64,000 nt of DNA. Source: Erinaceus europaeus (taxonomy: Eukaryota > Chordata > Mammalia > Eulipotyphla > Erinaceidae). The stretch spans positions 74,319,261 to 74,383,260 of the forward strand of contig NC_080179.1 in the NCBI RefSeq assembly GCF_950295315.1, in the 5' to 3' direction. Position numbers and translations under genes: made by a program. Below the pieces are notes generated by a model that did no database searches, had not been told where the DNA came from, and saw only the letters and a list, made by a program, of their open reading frames with translations. Of this stretch, positions 42,128 to 52,330 are shown piece after piece. Every line of letters begins with the position of its first letter. The first letter of the stretch is position 1.

Positions 42128-43048
42128 CATGGAGAGAACAGGACCCTGGGTCCCACTCACATCTCATGGTTGAGAGATAAAGCTTCTGTGACTCTTGATG
42201 ATCTGTGTTTAGAGTATGTGTTCCCAATGAGAACTTTAACAAAGTCCTCATTATAGCAGAGCATGGCACAAAAAACATCAAAAGCAACTTTTAAAGGGGA
42301 CACAAATTACAACAGTTAATTCAGGACCACCATAATATTGCCATGGAATCCTCTGACCATGTAGTAGGTACTCATCATGTCCACATTATAAATTCCATGG
42401 TCTGAGAGGCATCGGTGTTTACCAGTTCTAGGCCTTTGGCCTCAGGATCTTGTAGACCAAGCTGTTCTTTAGCTCAAGACATCCACCAGATGCCCCTCAG
42501 AGACTAAGAGTTGAATAGCCAGAATAAAGAACATGAGAGTCAGCAGGTGGTCAGCATTTCTTTAGCTCTCCACATAGCTTGCCAGTAATTAGGGAAAGAA
42601 CTCAGCAGAGAAATCACCAAAGATATCAATTAGTAACAACCATTACAATTCAGGGGTCTTATAACCATCAAGAAATTAGGGATTAAGAAATCAGGGGGTC
42701 TCCAACAATGGAGTCCTGAATTCCCTGAGACTAGCAGGTAGGCAAGGGGTCCCTAACTCAGTGAGAAGATACGAACCCCCCACAGGCAGGTGCACAAGCG
42801 CCCCCACGACAGACCAGTAGCAGCTGCTGGTCTGGCAACCCGCCACCAGTTCCAGATAGGCGTGTGCTAACAGCACTCAGGCCTCAGCTGTCTCCAGTCA
42901 ACTTCTCCGTCGTCCTCACTGCTCAGGAGCCACTGCAGTAACCCCTGCCCTAATCACGCACCCTGAGTGCTGCCTCACTCCGCTCTCCCTTCTTGGGGGG
43001 GAGGGGCAGTCAATAAGTGAGACCTTGTGTACATGGTGTATTAGACAC
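42128..43048. other. Unassigned 0.9-kb block
   Basis: No protein frame or known repeat recognised. It lies between L1 'B'/SINE-C and the CA array inside the interval that splits the L1. Confidence 0.45.
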
Positions 43049-43108
43049 ACACACACACACACACAGATACACACACACACACACAGACACACACACACAC
43101 ACACACAC
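43049..43108. repeat. (CA)n microsatellite
   Basis: CA repeats with two GA/GATA interruptions, at the 3' tail side of the inverted Rep-R copy. Confidence 0.95.
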
Positions 43109-43119
43109 TACCCCCCATT

Positions 43120-44335
43120 TTTATTGATTTAATAATGATCAAGAAGATCATAGGATAAGAGGAGTACAATTCCACACAATTCCCACCACCAGAGTTCTAC
43201 ATCCTATCCCCTCCATTGGAAGCTTTCCTGTTCTTTATCCCTCCAGGATCATTATGGGGTGAAGAAGGTGGAAGGTCTGGTTTCTGTAATTGCTTCTCCA
43301 CTGGATATGGGCTTTGGCAGGTCGATCCATATTCCCAGTCTATCTTTCTCTAGTGAGGCATGTCTCTGGGGAGGTGGGGTTCATTGGTGAGGTCATCTGC
43401 CGAGGGAAGTCAGTTTGATGTCATGGTAGGATCTGCAACTTGGTGGCTGAAAAGTATTAAGATATAGAGGAGTACAAGTTATTTAATAGTCAGAAACCTA
43501 AAGATAAAAAAAAAGATGAGAATTGGGGTCTCCATTTTAGAAAAAGCTAGTGAGTGTATTTTAGGTCTGTTCCAAGGGGCCCATTGCTTTACTAATTTTT
43601 GCTTGAGCTTGATAGCAAACAGGCAGGTGGGCTAAAGGTATTGTCTGGGGAGATGGTGTCAGAGTTGGAAATAGGACTAGAAAGCTGGATCAGGACAGAG
43701 AGTAGCTTCCAAAATATGGGAAAAGTCTATAAATACCTCTAGTCTCTGCGTCCTGCATGGGGACAAGTCAAATGGTCCCTAGAGGAGGAATGAGAGCTGA
43801 GGGGTAGGGAGGGCTTGTGCCAAAGACACAGCAAACTTTATTTAGGATAATACATGGATATATACTTCACATAATCAGTTAAAGAATAAGCAAGAGGTTA
43901 CATAAGTTCAAGCAGCACCTGGTGTTTATGAACTCCTACTATATGTTTGGGTTTATTCAGCAGCTAGCAAAGCCAAGGCCAGGTCAGAATGTTCTGCTAA
44001 TGTTTGCAGACATAACTGGGGAAGTTGCGGGTTCAATCAAAGGCCATGGGGTCCTTTCCCATGCTTTTTTGCTTCCGGCAGCCTTGTTTACCAAGGGCCT
44101 ATTGAAGACTTGCCTTTTGATGGTCACCTACAAATACCACTAACTGTGAACCCCACTGATCTGATCTGGGGCCCATACTCAGCACAGGGGCCTGTGTGAC
44201 CTCTGCCTCCCTGTAGGTTGGTGCTCACATTCTGTGGTCACAGCTAGGAACATTCTAGGCTGCACTCATTTCAGGACCAGTCTATCTCAAGTGGCAGAGT
44301 ATGTTGACCCAGCCTCCCTTTGGAGAATGGGGTAG
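43120..44335 (-). mobile_element. Rep-R, long copy, split by an LTR
   Basis: The minus strand carries the 3' end (GTGGAATTGTACTCCTCTTA) and extends upstream through AGACAATACC and CCAACTCTGACACCATCTCC. After the LTR it resumes at 44,139 with ATCAGTGGGGTTCACAGTTA, then CCTACAGGGAGGCAGAGGTC and GAATGTTCCTAGCTGTGACC. The upstream part aligns with 60,385-60,590 and 51,170-51,290, giving a unit of at least ~1 kb. Confidence 0.7.
43738..44132 (-). mobile_element. Solo LTR candidate inside Rep-R
   Basis: ~395-bp insertion flanked by AATACC at 43,732-43,737 and 44,133-44,138. The minus strand begins TGTAGGTGACC and contains TATATATCCATG and CCTAAATAAAGTTTGCTGTG, an LTR-like TATA-to-poly(A) layout. 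The terminal bases are not a perfect TG...CA. No internal viral region. Confidence 0.6.
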
Positions 44336-44649
44336 TCCCTACCACTGTTGACCCATATTGAGGGCAAGATCCTGTAAAGGCTCACAAGAGTGTCCACTGT
44401 GTTGTTCTTGATGAATCTTACCATCGATGGTGGAAAGAGGAATCTGTTAGAGGTTTAGGCCCATCATGTCTATGTGGGAATCCTGGGATCCCTAACTAGG
44501 GTCCTGGTTGTGACCAAAAGAGTCATCATTAAAGTATATGGGTCTCTTGTTTTTATCCAGCTTTTGTAGTTTCTACTTTGTCTGACATGCTTAGCCTTAG
44601 AGTCACACTACTCTTTTTAAATGACTGACAGCATCTTGTTTTGTCTACT

Positions 44650-44760
44650 ACAGAACTCTTGTGAAGTAGAAAGAGTCGGGATTACCTTCTCATTTTAGAA
44701 ATGGGGATACAGAGAGACCTGGGACCAGGACCCTGCCCTAGTTCAGAGCCCCTCTGTTTC
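44650..44760 (+). mobile_element. MIR-like fragment
   Basis: CTTCTCATTTTAGAAATGGG, GATACAGAGAGACCTGGGAC and CCTAGTTCAGAGCCCCTCTG follow the MIR core order. Confidence 0.45.
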
Positions 44761-44954
44761 TTCATCTGTGGGATTCCAACACATTCTCTGTCTAGAGCTA
44801 GTTGCACAGCCCAGGCACACCTGCTGTATCTAAGCTCCATGTTCAAATTCATATACAACCCCTTCCTTGATCCTTCCTTATAAGGATTCTATTGGTTTAT
44901 TAAGGTAAAGAAATCTTAATGAATTTAGACTTATTTACTGGTTAAAAATTAATT

Positions 44955-45137
44955 GCTAGAAACAGAAGTTGAGAAAAATGGGGAGGGGAAAGAAAGAGGG
45001 AAAGAGAAAGATACAATACCTACAACACAGCTTCACTGCTCATGAGGCTTCCCCCATGCAGGTGGCGACCAGGGGCTTGAGTCGGTGCCTTGTACATGGT
45101 AAGATGTGTGCTCTTCCAGGAGTCTCCACGGCCTGAC
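44955..45137 (-). mobile_element. SINE-A
   Basis: Inverted AGAAACAGAAGTTGAGAAAA, ACACAGCTTCACTGCTCATG, CCCCCATGCAGGTGGCGACC and GTACATGGTAAGATGTGTGC. Confidence 0.82.
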
Positions 45138-45202
45138 TCTGTGACTAAACTGATTTAGAAAGAGAGAGAACCAGAGCATCACTTCGGCACACATGGTGCC
45201 AG

Positions 45203-45360
45203 ATTCTCTCTTTCCCTCTCTATCTTCCCCTCCCCTCCCCTCTTAATTTACTCTGTGCTATGCAATAAAAAAAAAAGCAAAAAGTGGCATCTAGGAGCAG
45301 TGTATTCATAGTGTTGGCACCAAGTCCCAGCAATAACTCTGGTGGCAACAAGAAAACAAA
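45203..45360 (+). mobile_element. SINE-A 3' part with module
   Basis: ATTCTCTCTTTCCCTCTCTA, AATTTACTCTGTGCTATGCA, an A run, module GGCATCTAGGAGCAGTGTAT and CCAGCAATAACTCTGGTGGC. A SINE-C/D-like inverted scrap (45,150-45,200) precedes it. Confidence 0.75.
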
Positions 45361-45784
45361 AACAAAAACAAACCCCTGATCCTTCCTTACCCGCTCCTGG
45401 CCTGCCACACTCTGCTACTTGGGGCTGCTTCTCTGTCACGCTTCCCTGCTCCACCGGCTCCTCTTGCCTCAGCAGCTTCACTCCAGCCCAAACATGCAAT
45501 TTCTCACCTGGATGGATCACTCTGCCTCCCTAATCCACGCTCTGCCAGGCAACCCGTGTGTGAGCTTTTAAGAACGCCAATTGGATCCTGTCACGTTGCT
45601 GCTGAGATCAATCTTTGCTGATAGCATCCTGTGGGATCCAGGCTGCTTTTTCTCTCTCTCCAGTCCAGGTCCCTCAAAGCCTTGTACGGTCGCTTGAATA
45701 CACACCCTGGTCACTCAGAACACCTTCCCATACCTGCAGAGAGGGTCAGCCTCCAGCCGTCTCAAATGCTGCTCGTGACTGCCT
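45361..45784. other. Unique DNA, no gene seen
   Basis: No repeat or domain recognised. Confidence 0.5.
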
Positions 45785-45980
45785 TAAAGAGCTGGCTGTG
45801 GTGATGTACACAGTGGAGCACATGTTACCATGTGCAGGGACCTGGGCTCAATCCCCTAGTCCACACTTAAGGAAGGAGGTAGCTTTCCAAGTGGTGAAAT
45901 GGTGCTTCATGTGTTTCTCTGTCTCTATCTTGAACTTTGCTTTCTTCTTAATTTCTGTCTGTATAAAACAAATAAACAAA
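45785..45980 (+). mobile_element. SINE-A, diverged
   Basis: GAGCTGGCTGTGGTGATGTA, CACATGTTACCATGTGCAGG, CCTGGGCTCAATCCCCTAGT and ATAAAACAAATAAACAAAAC tail. Confidence 0.78.
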
Positions 45981-46120
45981 ACCTCTGTGTTGTGGGTTTG
46001 CCCATGAGCACCACCTATTAGTGTCCAACTGTCATTTCTGCACTTCCTACATTTCTCTCTCCTGTCTGTCTCCCTCCCTGAATTCTAGACCTGAATGGTT
46101 AGCTGCACTCTTGAGAAACC

Positions 46121-46300
46121 TGGGGCTGGGGTTTGGCTGTGGCACACTGGTTGAGTGACAATACACGAGGACCCCAGTTCAAATCCGCAGTTGACACCTG
46201 CAGTGGCGAAGCTTCACAAATGGTGGAGCAGGGCTGCAGGTGTTGTTCTTCCCCTCCCCTCTTGATTTCTCTGTCCCTATCCAAACAAGTAAATAAAATA
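46121..46300 (+). mobile_element. SINE-A, diverged
   Basis: TGGGGCTGGGGTTTGGCTGT, GAGGACCCCAGTTCAAATCC, GACACCTGCAGTGGCGAAGC, GGGCTGCAGGTGTTGTTCTT and AACAAGTAAATAAAATA. Confidence 0.8.
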
Positions 46301-46340
46301 TAAGAAAATTTAAAACAGAAATAATAGAGAAAGAAAATCC

Positions 46341-46534
46341 AGGGGCTGGGAGATGGCTCACCTGATGGTGTCCACTTTAGTATGCACGAGGACCTGGGTT
46401 TGAGCCCCTGGCCACTACACTAGAGCGCTGTGCACGGTAGCTTCATGAGCAGTAGGGCAGTGCTGTGTCTTCCTTTCTCCTTCTATCTGTCTCTGGTTCT
46501 CTTTCGTGCTGTCTTTCGTTCTGTATCTGGAAAA
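46341..46534 (+). mobile_element. SINE-E/A mosaic
   Basis: Head GGAGATGGCTCACCTGATGG is SINE-E-like, while GTAGCTTCATGAGCAGTAGG and the following C/T tract are SINE-A-like. Possibly a recombinant or an intermediate subfamily. Confidence 0.65.
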
Positions 46535-46548
46535 GAAAATCTGCCTGA

Positions 46549-46800
46549 TTGGGTGGGATAGATTGACCTGTCATTGCCCATGTTCAGCGGAGAAGCAATT
46601 ATAGAAGTCAGACCTCCAACCTTCTGCACCCCAAATAGAACTTTAGTTCATACTTCCAGAGGGATAAAGAATAGGGAACCTTCCAATGGGGGTGTAGTGG
46701 AATGGAATGTGGCACTCTGGTGGTGGGGATTGTATGAATTTTACCCTTCTTATGTCACAATCTCATTGATCATTATGAAATTACTAATAGTAAAAAATAT
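46549..46800 (+). mobile_element. Rep-R, truncated
   Basis: GCCCATGTTCAGCGGAGAAG, CTTCTGCACCCCAAATAGAA, CAGAGGGATAAAGAATAGGG and CTCTGGTGGTGGGGATTGTA, with an AATAGTAAAAAATATATATA tail. It sits between two copies of a TSD (46,536 and 47,046) together with the L1 3' end that follows. Confidence 0.75.
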
Positions 46801-46834
46801 ATATATAAGAAGTTGAAAAATAAGAAAACACAAA

Positions 46835-47042
46835 TCAGAACTTGGACTGGGTTAAGTGTATTGCATCAAAGTAAAAGACTCTGGGTGCGGGGGAGAGGGT
46901 TCAGGTCCTGGAACTTGATGTCAGAGGAGGACCTAGAGGGGGTTGAATTGTTATGTGAAAAACTGAGAAATGTTATGCATGTACAAACTACTGTATTTTA
47001 CTGTTGAGTGTAAACCATTAATCCCCCAATTAAAGAAAAAAA
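46835..47042 (+). mobile_element. L1 3' end
   Basis: TGGGTTAAGTGTATTGCATC, AGACTCTGGGTGCGGGGGAG, CATGTACAAACTACTGTATT, TTACTGTTGAGTGTAAACCA and CCCCCAATTAAAG tail: plus-strand L1 terminus. Confidence 0.9.
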
Positions 47043-47059
47043 GAAAAGAAAATCTGCCT

Positions 47060-47279
47060 GGGGCTGGGTGGTGGCGCATCTGGTTGAGCACACATGTTAC
47101 AATGCACAAGGACCCAGGTTCGATCCCCTAGTCCCTACCTACAGTGAGAAAGCTTACAAGTGGTGAAGCAGTGTTGCAGGTGTCTGTCTCTCTCCCTCTC
47201 TATCATCCCCTTCCCTTTCGATTTCTACCTGTCTCTATCCAATAAATAAAGATAAGCAAAAAAAAAAAAATTAAAAAAA
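47060..47279 (+). mobile_element. SINE-A with TSD
   Basis: GGGGCTGGGTGGTGGCGCAT, ACATGTTACAATGCACAAGG, ACCCAGGTTCGATCCCCTAG and TCCAATAAATAAAGATAAGC. GAAAATCTGCCT flanks it at 47,047 and 47,281. Confidence 0.94.
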
Positions 47280-47317
47280 AAGAAAATCTGCCTAAGAGGT
47301 GGAGTTGTGTACAGTGT

Positions 47318-47506
47318 TTATATATATATATATATATATATATTTTATTTATTTAATTTTGAGAGAGATGCCGAGAGAGAGAGAGAAACACCAGAGCACT
47401 GCCCAGCTCTGGCTTATGGTGGCACGGGGGATTGAACCTGGGACTTTGGAGCCTCAGGCATGAGAGTCTCTTTGCATAACCATTATGCTATCTACCCCCG
47501 CCCTAC
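47318..47506 (-). mobile_element. SINE-D with (TA)n tail
   Basis: TATATA run at 47,318-47,342 at the tail, then inverted CACCAGAGCACTGCCCAGCT, GGATTGAACCTGGGACTTTG, CAGGCATGAGAGTCTCTTTG and TAACCATTATGCTATCTACC. Confidence 0.92.
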
Positions 47507-47940
47507 AGTGGTTTTTATAAAAGATTCATGTCTGAGTCTCTGAAGTCCCAGGTTAAGTCCTTGGCACCAGAGTTGAGCAGTGCTATGGCTAAAATGAGGA
47601 AGAGAGGAAGAGACATTAATCTCTCTCTGTACATATTCCTTGGGGAAAACACCCATACCAAGACCCCAACATATCCAGCACTTGGATCTTGGATCCCAGC
47701 TACCAGAAGCAAGAGGAATAAATGCCTATTGGTAACCCCCTGGTCTGCAGTCCTTTGTAGATGACACTCAACTGTAGATGACACTCCTCTGCAGTGATCA
47801 AAAATAAAGAAATGGTAATGACTAGATGAGATATACAGAATGCAAAACTTTCTAAAACTGAGCATGGTATAATCATGTCAGTGGAAAAGTAGTGAATTTT
47901 AGTCAGAATGTGTCACAAGAAATAAATTAAAAAATATTTT
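47507..47940. other. Unassigned DNA, possible SINE-D scrap
   Basis: 47,525-47,600 (GTCTGAGTCTCTGAAGTCCC, GAGTTGAGCAGTGCTATGGC) may be a truncated plus-strand SINE-D. TAGATGACACTC is repeated near 47,758 and 47,777. No gene. Confidence 0.4.
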
Positions 47941-47947
47941 TTATCTT

Positions 47948-48660
47948 TTATTGATTGTTAAGTGTTATTTTAATTCCAATGTGGTCTGAGAAGATGCTCG
48001 GGATGATTTCAATGCTCTTGAATTGGCTGATGCTGTCTTTGTGGCCCAACATATGGTCTATCCTTGAGAATGACCCATGTGGACTTGAGTAAAATGTGTA
48101 TTCCAGTTTCTTGGGATGAATGACTCTGAAGATGTCCAATAGTTCTATCTATCTCCTCATTTAGCTCCCTCATGTCTTTAATGATTTTCTGCCTGGATGA
48201 TCTGTCAAGTTGAGAGAGTGGGGTGTTGAAGTCCCCTACTGTGACTGTGTTGCTGTTAATATATTGCTGTAGCTCTTTCAGTAGATGTTTGATGTATTTA
48301 GATAGCTTCTCATTGGGTGCATAGATGTTAATAATTATTAAGTCCTCTTGATTGACTGATCCACTGAGCATTAAGTAGTATCCATCCCTATCTTTTTAAA
48401 ATTTATTTATTTTGAAGTCTATCTTGTCATATATGAGAATAGCTATTCCTTCCCCTTTTTGTGGGCCATTGGCTTGTATGATAGTTTTCTATCCTTTCAC
48501 TTTGAGTCTGTGTTTGTCTTGTTGAGTTAGGTGGGTTTCTTGTAGACCCCATATTGCTGGGTTGTGTTTTCTGATCCATCTTCCTACTCTGTGCCTTTTA
48601 GTAGGTGAATTCAGGCCATTGAAATTTATTGTAATCAATGACTGAAGGTGTTTTAATGCC
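47948..48660 (-). pseudogene. L1 ORF2 endonuclease-domain relic
   Basis: AP-endonuclease-like domain of LINE-1 ORF2. Seen: INFNGLNSPTKRHRVGRWI near the start, the WGLQETHL motif (catalytic Glu), INIYAPNEK, the VGDFNTPLSQLDRSSRQK motif, FSRIDHMLG and the SDHIGI motif with the catalytic Asp-His pair. Frames break: one open piece is 48,009-48,371, another 47,948-48,139, and a stop replaces a Trp/Glu-type codon before HTIIQAN. Inactive as it stands. Confidence 0.85.
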
Positions 48661-48699
48661 ATTCTTGTAGATTTTTATAGTGTTCTGATATATGGCCTA

Positions 48700-49541
48700 T
48701 TTATGGTGGTCTGACTGTTTACAGGAGACCTTTCAGAACTTCTTTCAGGATAGGCTTGGTGTTAGTTGATTCTCTCAACTTCTGCTTGTCTGAGAAGGTT
48801 TGATGCCTCCATCTACTTTGAATGGACAGTCTAGCAGGATACAGAGGAAAACCTTTCTCATTGAGCACTCAATAGATATCTTGCCTTTCTCTTCTGTCCA
48901 GTAGTGTTTGTGTGGAGAAGTCTGCTGCTAATCTTATGGGTTTTCCTCTGTAGGTGACTCTTTTTCTCTTGCAGCCTTCAGGATCCTTTCTTTATCCTTA
49001 TTCCTTTCCATTCTAAATATGATGTGTCTTGGTGTCTTTAAGTCTGGGTTAATTCTGTTTGGGACCCTCTGGGCTTCTTGAACCTTTATGTCTTTGATGT
49101 TGTCTAGACTAGGGAAGTTCTCAGCTATTATGTCCTGAAGAATGCTTTCTTCCCCTCCCTCTCTTTCTTCCTCTGCTAAGCCAGTAATGTGTATATTATC
49201 TATTTTGAAGTCATCCCTTATGTCTCTGTTGTTTTCAGTATCTCAATCTCTTTTTGAGATTTCTTACTTTTTTTAGTTGTCTCTACTTTGTCCTCAATCT
49301 TGTGAATTCTCTCTTTAGCCTCATTTATTCTATTCTCTTTCCCATTTATTGTTTTCTGTAGTTCATCTATTTTGTTAGCCTGTTCTGATACTGTTTTAGC
49401 TTGTTCAGCTAGTTGTGTTCTTAGCTCAGCTATTTCAGCATTCAGCTCTCTAATAACCTTGAGATAATTAGTGTTTTCTTCCAGGGTCTCATTTGTTGTT
49501 TCTGCATTTCTGATGACAATTCTTTCAAACTCTTTACTCAC
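48700..49541 (-). pseudogene. L1 ORF1 relic (coiled coil, RRM, CTD)
   Basis: LINE-1 ORF1p, an RNA-binding trimeric chaperone. The open 107-codon frame at 49,218-49,541 is a heptad-rich coiled coil (IRELNAEIAELRTQLAEQAK). Downstream, in broken frames, come the RRM part (VQEAQRVPNRINP, TPRHIIFRM, DKERILKAAREK near 48,960-49,090) and the C-terminal domain (ADFSTQTLLDRREW near 48,900). Stops lie between the blocks. Confidence 0.85.
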
Positions 49542-50559
49542 TCCTATGATTATTTTCTTAACTAGTGTTTGGATGTTGACCTCATTATTTTGTGCTTCAA
49601 CCTCTGGGGAACCTTTTTAGCTGGACTCTTGTTCTGGTTCATTTCTCCAGTATTTCTTCTTATTGGCTTTACCATTCTATATAGTATGTTATGAGGTTCC
49701 TCTCTCTGTACTTTTCAAATTACTGATCACTTTTGCCTGGATTGACTTGTGTCTAAGTAAGGTAAGTAAAGGGTTCACAGTTGTGGAAATTGACAGTTGT
49801 TTCAATAGTATTTTAATCCCTGAGTTGGAGCACAGTGCCTTAAAAGCCTCTTTTGTTCTTTTTCTTCCCTGTAGGGTATAGGAGCCTGAGGACTTTTAAA
49901 CTATAAGTAGGCTTCTTAGCTTAATCACTGACTCCTGACCAAGAGATAAAGCAGAATGGGGTAGAGATAATCCAGTGATTATGCAAAGAGACTCTCACAA
50001 CCCCACTGCTAGGCCACTGGAGATATAGATCTTCTCCTGAGTTTCCTGGTTAGTTCTCTGTCCCCTGGTGTCAGCACAGGGCCCCCTGTTGCTGCTCCAG
50101 ATTCTGAGGGCAGTAGCAATGGAGACTCACAGTTGCATTTGGTGAGTCTTAGGGGAGTCCTCTCCTCCCTTCAGCTGTCCCCTTGTTGGTGAAACAGACT
50201 GGAGGTGGTGTCTCAACTGGTAAACTGTGGGACTGTTACCAGTCACTTAATCTCTCCCTAGGCTCCTCTCTGTTCATGAGCCAAATGTGTTTGCACTTAC
50301 CAGTGATTTGGTGATTTTCTAAGGTCGTTCTAGGCCTATCTTGTTGTGGTCCTATGTGGTCTCCTTTGGAATTCCTAGTTGACCCTGGAGAGGAGAGGAG
50401 AGGAGAGGAGAGGAGAGGAAAGGAGAGAAACACAACTGCTGCTCTGTAGCCATATTGCCCACTTTTCTATGGCCCTGCTTTCTCTTCCTTTCTAAGTCAC
50501 ACCTATACCTATAATTTCTTCTGAATGTCCTTCTTTTTTCTCCCTATTTTCTCTTTGGG

Positions 50560-51290
50560 TCCTGATGGAATTGTAGTTCAGAGCCCTCTGGTCATCTTCC
50601 CCTAAAATTTCTCCCCCTCTGGCAGTGTGGACCAAAAACTTTTTATGGGGAGCAGAAGGTAGGAGTTCTGGCTTCTGTGATGTCTTCTTTGATGGACATG
50701 AATGTTGGCAGGTGAATCCATTACCCCCAGCCTGTTTGTGTTTTTTCCTAGTTGGGTAGGACTCTGGAAAGTTGAGGTCCCAGGACACATTATTGAGGTT
50801 TTCTGTCCAGGCAGGTCACGATGAAATCATGGTAGCATCTGCAACTTGATGGCTAAAGGCAGTAAGATGTAGAGTAGGATAAAATGTTTAATAAACAGGA
50901 ACCAAAAAGTAGTAATAGAGCAGATGAGACTGGGGGTGGATTGGGGTGTAGCGAAGTCGGGAAGTCTTATTTTAGGTCTGTTTCTAGGAGTCCTTGACTT
51001 TAGTAATTTTTGCCTGAGCTTGATAGCTAATATGCACATGACCTAAACATATTGTCACCTGGTAAGATGGTGTCAGAGTTAAGAATAGACCTAGAAAGCT
51101 GGATTAGGGCAGACAGTAGCTCCCAAACTTGAAGGGGAAATATATATATATATATATATATATCACAGCAGCCTGTGTAACTTCTGAGTCCCTGTCAGTC
51201 TGAGCTCATAGTCCATGTCATAGCTGGGAACATCCTAGGCAGCACTCATTTCAGGACCAGTCTTTCTCAAGTGGTAGAATAGGGGCCTGC
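50560..51290 (-). mobile_element. Rep-R, older copy
   Basis: Inverted: TTCAGAGCCCTCTGGTCATC, GGAGCAGAAGGTAGGAGTTC, GGCTTCTGTGATGTCTTCTT, CAACTTGATGGCTAAAGGCA, GAGCTTGATAGCTAATATGC and GATGGTGTCAGAGTTAAGAA, then the part shared with 44,200 (TTTCAGGACCAGTCTTTCTC). A (TA)n run lies at 51,138-51,162. Confidence 0.72.
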
Positions 51291-51356
51291 TCTTTATGAA
51301 AATGAGGCTAGTATTGATGGACTATGGAAGGATGCAGCAGAAATAAGGTTTACAAA

Positions 51357-51510
51357 GAGGGACAGAGAAATAGCTTACCTGGACAGTACGCTGCTTTGCC
51401 ATGTGCATGACCCAGGTTTGAGCTTGGTTCCCACTGCATTGAAGGAGGCTTCTTTGGTGCTGTGGGCTTTCATTCTCTCTCTGTCTCTAAAAAAAAAAAA
51501 AAAAAAAAAG
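51357..51510 (+). mobile_element. SINE-E
   Basis: GGGACAGAGAAATAGCTTAC, CTGGACAGTACGCTGCTTTG, GACCCAGGTTTGAGCTTGGT, CATTGAAGGAGGCTTCTTTG and an A run of ~21. Confidence 0.9.
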
Positions 51511-51547
51511 GAAGGGAAAGGAAGGGAAGGAATAGAGAATATGGGAC

Positions 51548-51700
51548 TGATGAATAGCTCCCTTGGCTAGTTGGCTGCTTTTTCATGAGCATGACCCAGG
51601 TTTGAACCTGGACTCCACTGCACTGGAGGAAGCTTTCGTACCGTGGTCTCTTTTTCTCCCTCTCAACCCTACTACCTCTATCTAAAAACAACAACAAACA
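51548..51700 (+). mobile_element. SINE-E
   Basis: GACTGATGAATAGCTCCCTT, CATGAGCATGACCCAGGTTT, CACTGCACTGGAGGAAGCTT and ACCTCTATCTAAAAACAACA. Tandem neighbour of the previous copy. Confidence 0.88.
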
Positions 51701-52212
51701 AACAGACACCAAAGTTTAGAAAGAAACAAAAGGGTGTTTTAGGAGCACTCTGACCATGGAGGCACGGCAGGCAAAGGCAGAGTGGCACCTGACCCAGAGC
51801 AAAGAGGTGGAGTTTGTGTAAAGTTCTCTTAGTGGCTTGACCATGTCCTTTCACTTGTGTTTGATGCATGGTGCAAGCGTTGTGGTCTGGAGTCTATTTC
51901 TCTTTGATGGTTGTGGCCCATCCTTGATGTTCTGCTTGATTAGACACACATCAGAAAAACAAGACATGAGAATGTGAAAAAGTAAATAGAACTCACTGGA
52001 AAATGTATGGTGTGACATGAAAAAAACAGGATGTGCTGGCAAATGCATGGCCAGCCTTGTTTCATCTGTTGCACTGGGTGTCTGCTCTGAAACTGTTAAC
52101 TGAAATGAACCCTCAGCACTTGCTGTTGTTTTCTCTGACATCTCGGTGGCCTCAGCCATGCTTTCTCACTGGGATTCCAGAATCACAGCCACTGGATTAT
52201 TTGTAGACCACT
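51701..52212. other. Unique DNA, no gene seen
   Basis: The longest frame (51,851-52,159, minus, 102 codons) has no recognised domain. Confidence 0.45.
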
Positions 52213-52330
52213 ATTGTAGGCTGAACTGTGTTCCCCTAATATTTCCTCCATATTCAGATGTTGAAGTCCTAACTCTCATTATCTCCACATATGACTACAT
52301 TTGGAGATGGAATCTGGAGGGAGAAACTTC
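52213..52330 (+). mobile_element. MLT1-like LTR 5' fragment
   Basis: ATTGTAGGCTGAACTGTGTT, CAGATGTTGAAGTCCTAACT, ACATATGACTACATTTGGAG: the GGCTGAA.TGTG / TGTTGAAGTCCTAA / TTTGGAGAT order typical of ERVL-MaLR LTRs. Confidence 0.75.

Larger units (their letters stand above)
47941..50460 (-). mobile_element. L1 'C': 5' half (5'UTR, ORF1, ORF2 endonuclease)
   Basis: Minus-strand LINE-1. The 5' end is at ~50,460 (GAAAAGTGGGCAATATGGCT). A ~0.9-kb 5'UTR includes a GGAGA run. ORF1 lies at ~49,541-48,700 and ORF2 starts near 48,660. The L1 homology stops at 47,941 in codons for HIGIKITLNNQ, where L1 'A' begins with TLNNQQ. A 3'-truncated L1 is unusual, because target-primed reverse transcription normally loses 5' ends. 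This supports the split-element reading. Confidence 0.92.
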
